The notes beneath the pieces are model-generated. The model had not been told where the DNA came from. It made no database searches and saw only the letters and a program-made list of their open reading frames with translations. From Pseudomonas sivasensis (lineage in GTDB: Bacteria > Pseudomonadota > Gammaproteobacteria > Pseudomonadales > Pseudomonadaceae), in the NCBI RefSeq assembly GCF_013778505.1, contig NZ_JAAOWU010000008.1, positions 1-64,000 on the forward strand: a stretch of DNA of 64,000 bases. The letters are read 5' to 3'. This document shows positions 59,231 to 64,000 of this stretch, one piece after another (within the stretch, counting starts at the first letter, position 1; each line of letters opens with the position of its first letter). The position numbers and the translations under genes were made by a program.

Positions 59231-62200
59231 ATGCCATCTACTTCCGCCGTCGTCGATCACACCTCCCGCGCCCAAGCACCTTTGCTGCATTCGCAAGCTG
59301 TGCAGCCTATTCAGCGTTTGCAGCAAGCACGCCCTGAAAATCAGAGCCCCCTAAGGCAGGAAAAATCGGAGGAACACGCCAACCTGGACGACCGAAAATC
59401 ATTGCTGGATGCCTTGGGCAAAACCCTGAACAGCGCCTCCACTGATATGCCGGATCTTGATCTGACCCGCTTTGCAGTCTCGCCAGACTCTTCGATGGGT
59501 CGCGAACTTAAACTCATCAACCCGGCGCACGTCAGCTTGAACTGGTTTATCAAACACCAAGGCTGGATAGCCCCAACAAACAAAGAAGCGCTGCAGAATC
59601 TTTACGACGCAATCACCTACGCGCCCCCTCCACAACCCGCTCACCGGGACTATTGGGGAATGTTGTCGCGCGAGGTGCCCCTGACACTGGAGCAGCGTCA
59701 ACGAATCAATGAGATTGTCGAGGGCTGGCTGGACAAAACCAAGGGCGGACTCATCGAGAACCTGGTGGGGCTTGCGACGACAGATGCACACACGCTTGAC
59801 TCGTTATCCAAAATGACCGGTGTTCAAACCAGGATTGGGAGTACCACCCAAACCACGAAAACCTTCGGGCCCTACACCCAAACCGAAACATGCACCGAGT
59901 CCCCCCTATACGCCCAGACTTATCCCGCCTGGGTAATGGGCACTAGTCGGTCGTGCTCAAAGAAAATCACCGCTGAGCCACGCTACGCGTTGTATCGACT
60001 GCTGTTGGAGCCCAAAGCCATTGAGCTAGGCAAAAAGCTGGAGGCCGAACTCGGCGTCTTGCCCACAGTGACAAGTGCCGCTGAACTGGTCCTTAGCGCA
60101 CTGGTGTTATCCGTGATGCCTCAGCTCCCCACCACACGCAACTTGATCGGCAATGATTTTGCCCTTGATGCGCCTGATCATTTACGCAAGTCACCAGAAG
60201 CCATCGTCGAAGCACTGGACCTCTACCTGCTGCGCACCCACCAACATCTGAAGGCCGATAACGTCCGCACAGTCAGCTACTTGATGCTGTCCCGTATCGC
60301 CCCACAGTTTCTAGTCAAAGACCTGCCTGACTCGTTGCTGTATGGAACCCATCAGTGGGCCACATTCAGCGCCGCTGTCTCACGCATCGAGCACTCCGCG
60401 CCTGGCACAAGCGCCACTATGAATTATCAACAAGTGATGAACTATGACGCGACGACACCGATCACGGAGCAGGACAAGACCTTCGCCACCATTGCTCTAA
60501 GAGACGCCTTAGTGGACTGGGCGATTACCAACGGTCGACTCGACAAGCGTGCCGATAACAACTATTCAGAGTCCGAGATACAGCAGGCACACCAGGATTT
60601 TCAACATCAGCCCTCATCTCTGGTCCGAGCGGGCCAACAATTGGCCACCCCCCTCCCAAACCGCGAACAGATTGCCCTGGATGACCTTAAACGGGTCTTT
60701 GGCAATCAAATCGATTTTACCCGCAAAGTGCTGCAAGCCACGCCGGACAATCTGGAGTCCGACAAGAACCATTTCTACAGCCTGCTGGACGTGCATATGT
60801 CGGGAAAACTCCAGGCAGGTATGTGGCGATCAATCAGTTCCGACTTTTCCATGGCCCCCATCGAGAAGGAACTCCATCGGCTTCATAGCATTGAGTGGCT
60901 GTTCACCCAGACATTCAACAACTACTACACAGACCTGCTGCAGGGCCACACCGCGGTGGTCCGAAACCTGCTCTCGCAGCTTCCAGAGGAACATCGAAGC
61001 AGCCTGCAATGGGGCGAGCAGAAATTTTATGCGTTGAGAAAAGCCGTTACCTCGCACTATGCCCACCTCATCCCCAAGGCCGAAAAAGAAGCCAGCAAAG
61101 GTCGACAAGGGTTCATCATTCGCTCCGAACACCAGTCAAAAGTCACCTACTATGAAGTCTTCCCACAGCAAGGGAAAATCCAGATCCGTACCGATCTTCC
61201 AGCAGAGTGGCCTGAAGGTATCAACACCAGGGCCGTGGGTAACGTGGAGAACAATATCCGGCAACCGTTTGATTGGGAGGCTTACAACAGTGGGACTCCC
61301 CCTCGCGAGAATGAATTTTCTGAGGTGGTGATCGAGCACATACCAACGCCGGATAAGTGGCAACGTAGCGCCAGCGACAAGACGCCCGACCTCTCCTTCC
61401 TCGGCGGAAAAAGTTTTGATCTGGCCAGGACAGCCGCGTCCAAACATCTGGCCTACGATGAGGAAACCCTGCGTCAACAGGCTAGTGGCGAAAGTGCCGT
61501 CGAATTAACAGAGCGCTATCAGAAGACCGGAGCGGCAGCGGTGCTGAGCTTGGTACCGTTTGCAAATACGTTGAAGCACGCGATCAATGGTGAAATAGCA
61601 GAAGCCTTCACCGGTTTTATTATCGACGGCGTATCGACCGCCATACCTGTTTCGCAACCACTTCGTGCATTCGCCCACAGCATCAAGTCCAGCAAAACCC
61701 TGTTTAACATGCTGAGAAAAGCCAGCCACTCTACAGATGATCTGGTCGGGTTGCTGGGCAGCGCAGGCAAGACAGCGAAACCCTTTTATTCCACCATTCC
61801 GTCGTTTGGCGGCTTGCGACCGACAAGCAATGGCCTGGTCCAGAGCTTGGGTGTCAGCACGGCGGTCAGGATCGGAAGAGCCGAGGGGGTGGAAGCCGCC
61901 GGTGGTGGTGCACGAACCCTGGCCAAAATCATCGACGAAAAGTGGTACCCCGTGGACGCAGCCTCCGGCAAGGCTTACGGCACCCCCATCGAAGGCTTTG
62001 CACCGGAGGGTGGCATTGGCTTTTTTGAGCGACCCGCTTCGCCACAACGCGATCCGGATACGCTGGCACAATATGAAGCCAACGTCATCAACGCTAAATA
62101 CTCGGAAGCAACCAGCTTCCCGGAAGGTTTCAAACACCTGAGCCCCGATACGGTTCCTGGCTACAAGCCGTCCATGGGGGTACAGGAAATCGAGGACCTT

Positions 62201-62935
62201 ATTGCAACGTCCAACTTTTCAACAGAGCAAATCGGCAGTCTTGTGCGCCAGCGAGAAAGACTTTTGTTGGCCCATACTCAACGCAGCGCACAGATATTCC
62301 AGCGTGAAGTCACCGCCGCCGGTGGAACCACCCGAGGCATGCCGCAAACGTATTACCTGAGCCAGACCAGCCCTGACATTGCCGGTGAATGTGCGGCCCT
62401 TTCCACCGCCATGGGCCTGGCGCTGCTCGAAGGCAATGAAGACACGCTGCTCGACAACCTGGTATTTGCCATGGCAAACCCGGAAGCTGAAAACTCAGCC
62501 AAATTCATCAGAAACCTTTCAAGCCTGCAGTCCACCGTCGGCAACGAGCTGGGATTTCATAGCAGTGCCGTGGGTAACCCGATTTCTTATAAGTCGATCA
62601 TTAAAGAATTGAGCGAAGCCACTTCCTCAAAGACGCTGATGATCAGCAGCACTAACCATGGAATGCTTGCGGGCGTGAAGATCGACCCCACGGGCATCAC
62701 CCCAAAGAGCTGGTTTTTTTACGACCCCAACTACGGCAAAGCGATATTCCCCACACAAGAATCAATGGCCAAGGGCCTGGAAAAGACCCTTAGCAACGGC
62801 ATCACCGGCAAAAACCTCGATGCATTTGGTACGATCCTGACCGGAAAAAAATACAAAGTCAGTGCCTTTGATGCCGACGTGGTTGCCAGCAAATTCAATA
62901 TCGATCGTGTCAGGGGATTAACCCAGCCTATCTGA
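59231..62935 (+). CDS. large toxin-like protein, DUF6543-type with C58 protease end
   Basis: A 1234-residue protein. Residues 100-700 show the helical layout of Pseudomonas dermonecrotic-toxin-like DUF6543 proteins. A hydrophobic part around 770-850 (AAVLSLVPFANTLKHAI, AFTGFIIDGVSTAIPVSQPL) resembles membrane-targeting domains of Mcf/PMT-type toxins. Near the end Cys1054 (AGECAALSTAMG), His1143 (STNHGMLAGV) and Asp1165 (FYDPNYG) give the order Cys-His-Asp of C58 (YopT/AvrPphB) peptidases. No signal peptide, so type VI or another contact pathway is possible. The 248 bases upstream are AT-richer than the neighbours, a sign of transfer. No immunity gene is evident. Confidence 0.78.
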   Translation: MPSTSAVVDHTSRAQAPLLHSQAVQPIQRLQQARPENQSPLRQEKSEEHANLDDRKSLLDALGKTLNSASTDMPDLDLTRFAVSPDSSMGRELKLINPAHVSLNWFIKHQGWIAPTNKEALQNLYDAITYAPPPQPAHRDYWGMLSREVPLTLEQRQRINEIVEGWLDKTKGGLIENLVGLATTDAHTLDSLSKMTGVQTRIGSTTQTTKTFGPYTQTETCTESPLYAQTYPAWVMGTSRSCSKKITAEPRYALYRLLLEPKAIELGKKLEAELGVLPTVTSAAELVLSALVLSVMPQLPTTRNLIGNDFALDAPDHLRKSPEAIVEALDLYLLRTHQHLKADNVRTVSYLMLSRIAPQFLVKDLPDSLLYGTHQWATFSAAVSRIEHSAPGTSATMNYQQVMNYDATTPITEQDKTFATIALRDALVDWAITNGRLDKRADNNYSESEIQQAHQDFQHQPSSLVRAGQQLATPLPNREQIALDDLKRVFGNQIDFTRKVLQATPDNLESDKNHFYSLLDVHMSGKLQAGMWRSISSDFSMAPIEKELHRLHSIEWLFTQTFNNYYTDLLQGHTAVVRNLLSQLPEEHRSSLQWGEQKFYALRKAVTSHYAHLIPKAEKEASKGRQGFIIRSEHQSKVTYYEVFPQQGKIQIRTDLPAEWPEGINTRAVGNVENNIRQPFDWEAYNSGTPPRENEFSEVVIEHIPTPDKWQRSASDKTPDLSFLGGKSFDLARTAASKHLAYDEETLRQQASGESAVELTERYQKTGAAAVLSLVPFANTLKHAINGEIAEAFTGFIIDGVSTAIPVSQPLRAFAHSIKSSKTLFNMLRKASHSTDDLVGLLGSAGKTAKPFYSTIPSFGGLRPTSNGLVQSLGVSTAVRIGRAEGVEAAGGGARTLAKIIDEKWYPVDAASGKAYGTPIEGFAPEGGIGFFERPASPQRDPDTLAQYEANVINAKYSEATSFPEGFKHLSPDTVPGYKPSMGVQEIEDLIATSNFSTEQIGSLVRQRERLLLAHTQRSAQIFQREVTAAGGTTRGMPQTYYLSQTSPDIAGECAALSTAMGLALLEGNEDTLLDNLVFAMANPEAENSAKFIRNLSSLQSTVGNELGFHSSAVGNPISYKSIIKELSEATSSKTLMISSTNHGMLAGVKIDPTGITPKSWFFYDPNYGKAIFPTQESMAKGLEKTLSNGITGKNLDAFGTILTGKKYKVSAFDADVVASKFNIDRVRGLTQPI

Positions 62936-63061
62936 TAAAAACCCGTCTATTTGCGCACGGCCAGGCAAAAGGTTTTCAACACCATGGCCGTCGCGCAGGG
63001 CATATGACTTGATTGGGAGAACCACGGCCTTTGGGCCCGGCCTCCATACAATTATTCAATT

Positions 63062-63085
63062 AATGGCGCTAGAATCAGCGCCATT
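63062..63085. terminator. hairpin between toxin-like gene and aminotransferase
   Basis: AATGGCGCT-AGAATC-AGCGCCATT is a perfect 9-bp stem. The T run after it is short, so it may end the toxin transcript only partly, or regulate the next gene. Confidence 0.55.
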
Positions 63086-63117
63086 CTTGCACCCGCCCCC
63101 CTGACACGAGCCCCTCC

Positions 63118-64000
63118 ATGAGCTTTGATTTCGACACGATCCACCCTCGCCTCGGCACCGGCAGCACCAAGTGGAACCGCTACCCGGCCGACGTGCTGCC
63201 AATGTGGATCGCCGACATGGACATCGCAGCGCCGCCCGCCTTGCTGCAAGCCCTGCACGAGCGCCTGGACCAACAGATTCTCGGCTACAGCGTGGCCGGC
63301 CCGGATGTGCGTGAAGCCATCGTGGCCGACCTGTGGGCAAAGTACGCCTGGCGCGTGCAGCCCGAAGAGTTGCTGTTTTTGCCCGGCGTCGAACCCGGTT
63401 TCAATATGGCGCTGCATGCCTTTGTAAAACCGGACCAGCCGGTGGTACTGCAAACCCCAAATTATCGTCCGATTCGCCTGGCGCCAGGCAACTGGAACCT
63501 ACCGCGCATCGAAGTGCCGTTCCAATCGACCGACGGTGAATACATCACCCCAATGCCCGCCATGCGCGAAGCACTGACCGGCGCCGGCGCCTTGCTGTTG
63601 AGCAACCCGCACAACCCCATCGGCAAGGTTTTCCCCCGCGAAGAGCTGCTGGCCTTGGCCACTGCCTGTCTGGAAAACGATGCGTTGATCATCAGCGACG
63701 AAATCCACGCAGAACTGTGCTTCGACGGTCGTCGCCACATCCCCACCGCAAGCCTCAGCCCCGAGATTGCCCAGCGCACCATCACGCTGATGTCGGCGAG
63801 CAAGGCCTACAACGTGGCCGGCTTGAAGACCTGCTTTGCCGTGATCCAGAACGCCGAGATCCGCGAGCGCTTCAACCAGGCCCGCTGCGGCATGGTCGAC
63901 AGCGTCAGCCCCCTAGGCCTGGAAGCCACCCGCGCGGCCTACAGCCAGTGCGGCCAATGGCTGGATGCATTGAAGCAGTACCTGCAAGCCAACCGCGATT
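63118..64000 (+). CDS. patB: MalY/PatB-type cystathionine beta-lyase (partial)
   Basis: The first 294 residues of a fold-type I PLP enzyme, cut by the window end. MSFDFDTIHPRLGTGSTKWN, the aromatic YSVAGPDV, NPHNPIGKV, ISDEIHAELCF and the PLP lysine in SASKAYNVAGLK match PatB/MalY C-S lyases. It cleaves cystathionine or related thioethers to make homocysteine or thiols. The starting ATG is at 63118; the site before it is weak (CCCCTCC). Confidence 0.9.
   Translation, partial: MSFDFDTIHPRLGTGSTKWNRYPADVLPMWIADMDIAAPPALLQALHERLDQQILGYSVAGPDVREAIVADLWAKYAWRVQPEELLFLPGVEPGFNMALHAFVKPDQPVVLQTPNYRPIRLAPGNWNLPRIEVPFQSTDGEYITPMPAMREALTGAGALLLSNPHNPIGKVFPREELLALATACLENDALIISDEIHAELCFDGRRHIPTASLSPEIAQRTITLMSASKAYNVAGLKTCFAVIQNAEIRERFNQARCGMVDSVSPLGLEATRAAYSQCGQWLDALKQYLQANRD

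Noticed and set aside
1..64000. CRISPR array
   Set aside because: No series of regularly spaced repeats was seen. The only short regular repeats are the origin iterons inside the O gene.

Overview
The window reads as a Pseudomonas chromosome of the fluorescens group. It carries most of a lambda-like siphovirus prophage (about 1 to 44,873), followed by ordinary chromosomal genes (44,894 to 64,000). Host assignment rests on the chromosomal set (ybiT, azoR with its LysR regulator, uppP, pnuC with a NadR-like kinase, ggt, a MalY/PatB lyase), Pseudomonas-typical families in the prophage (DUF1654, DUF2388, DUF2280 terminase, DUF4055 portal), a REP-type inverted repeat at 54.1 kb and high GC. The left prophage end lies outside the window: the tail tip genes and attL are missing.

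Prophage, right to left in late-gene order. Terminase, portal, minor head protein, scaffold, capsid, connectors, tail tube, the G/GT chaperones with a GGGAAAC frameshift site, tape measure and tail tip L, M and K analogues are all on the minus strand (18.3 to 1.8 kb). Holin, com, NinB/NinG, a DnaC-like loader and an O-like initiator with internal iterons follow at 20 to 25.5 kb. The immunity region has cro and cI at 25.7 to 26.6 kb. A moron-rich plus-strand block runs from 26.6 to 30.7 kb. A second operator/promoter (pL, 30.75 kb) drives a long early operon with Bet, YqaJ exonuclease, a solitary methyltransferase, many small genes, an excisionase-like gene and integrase. Matching ATAAG-N4-CTTAT operators at both promoters tie the two early operons to one repressor.

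The most striking object is at 13.4 to 14.4 kb. The minor head protein is split by a 321-residue intein at its HPN-C motif. The opposite strand of that intein is one open frame for a helix-turn-helix plus Vsr-like endonuclease. This antisense frame fills the intein almost exactly: the codon of the invariant penultimate His (CAT) is its ATG, and the codon of intein residue 2 (Leu, TTA) is its TAA stop. It looks like a mobile intein whose homing endonuclease is encoded antisense to the splicing domain.

Other notable points are an in-frame stop in a head-tail connector gene, a HEPN-motif moron, an operon in the rexAB position, coupled micro-genes, small genes flanked by repeats of their own 3' ends, and a 1234-residue chromosomal toxin-like protein with a C58-type Cys-His-Asp triad. 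Integrase ends 20 bases before the TTG start of ybiT, so the prophage sits directly against that gene.
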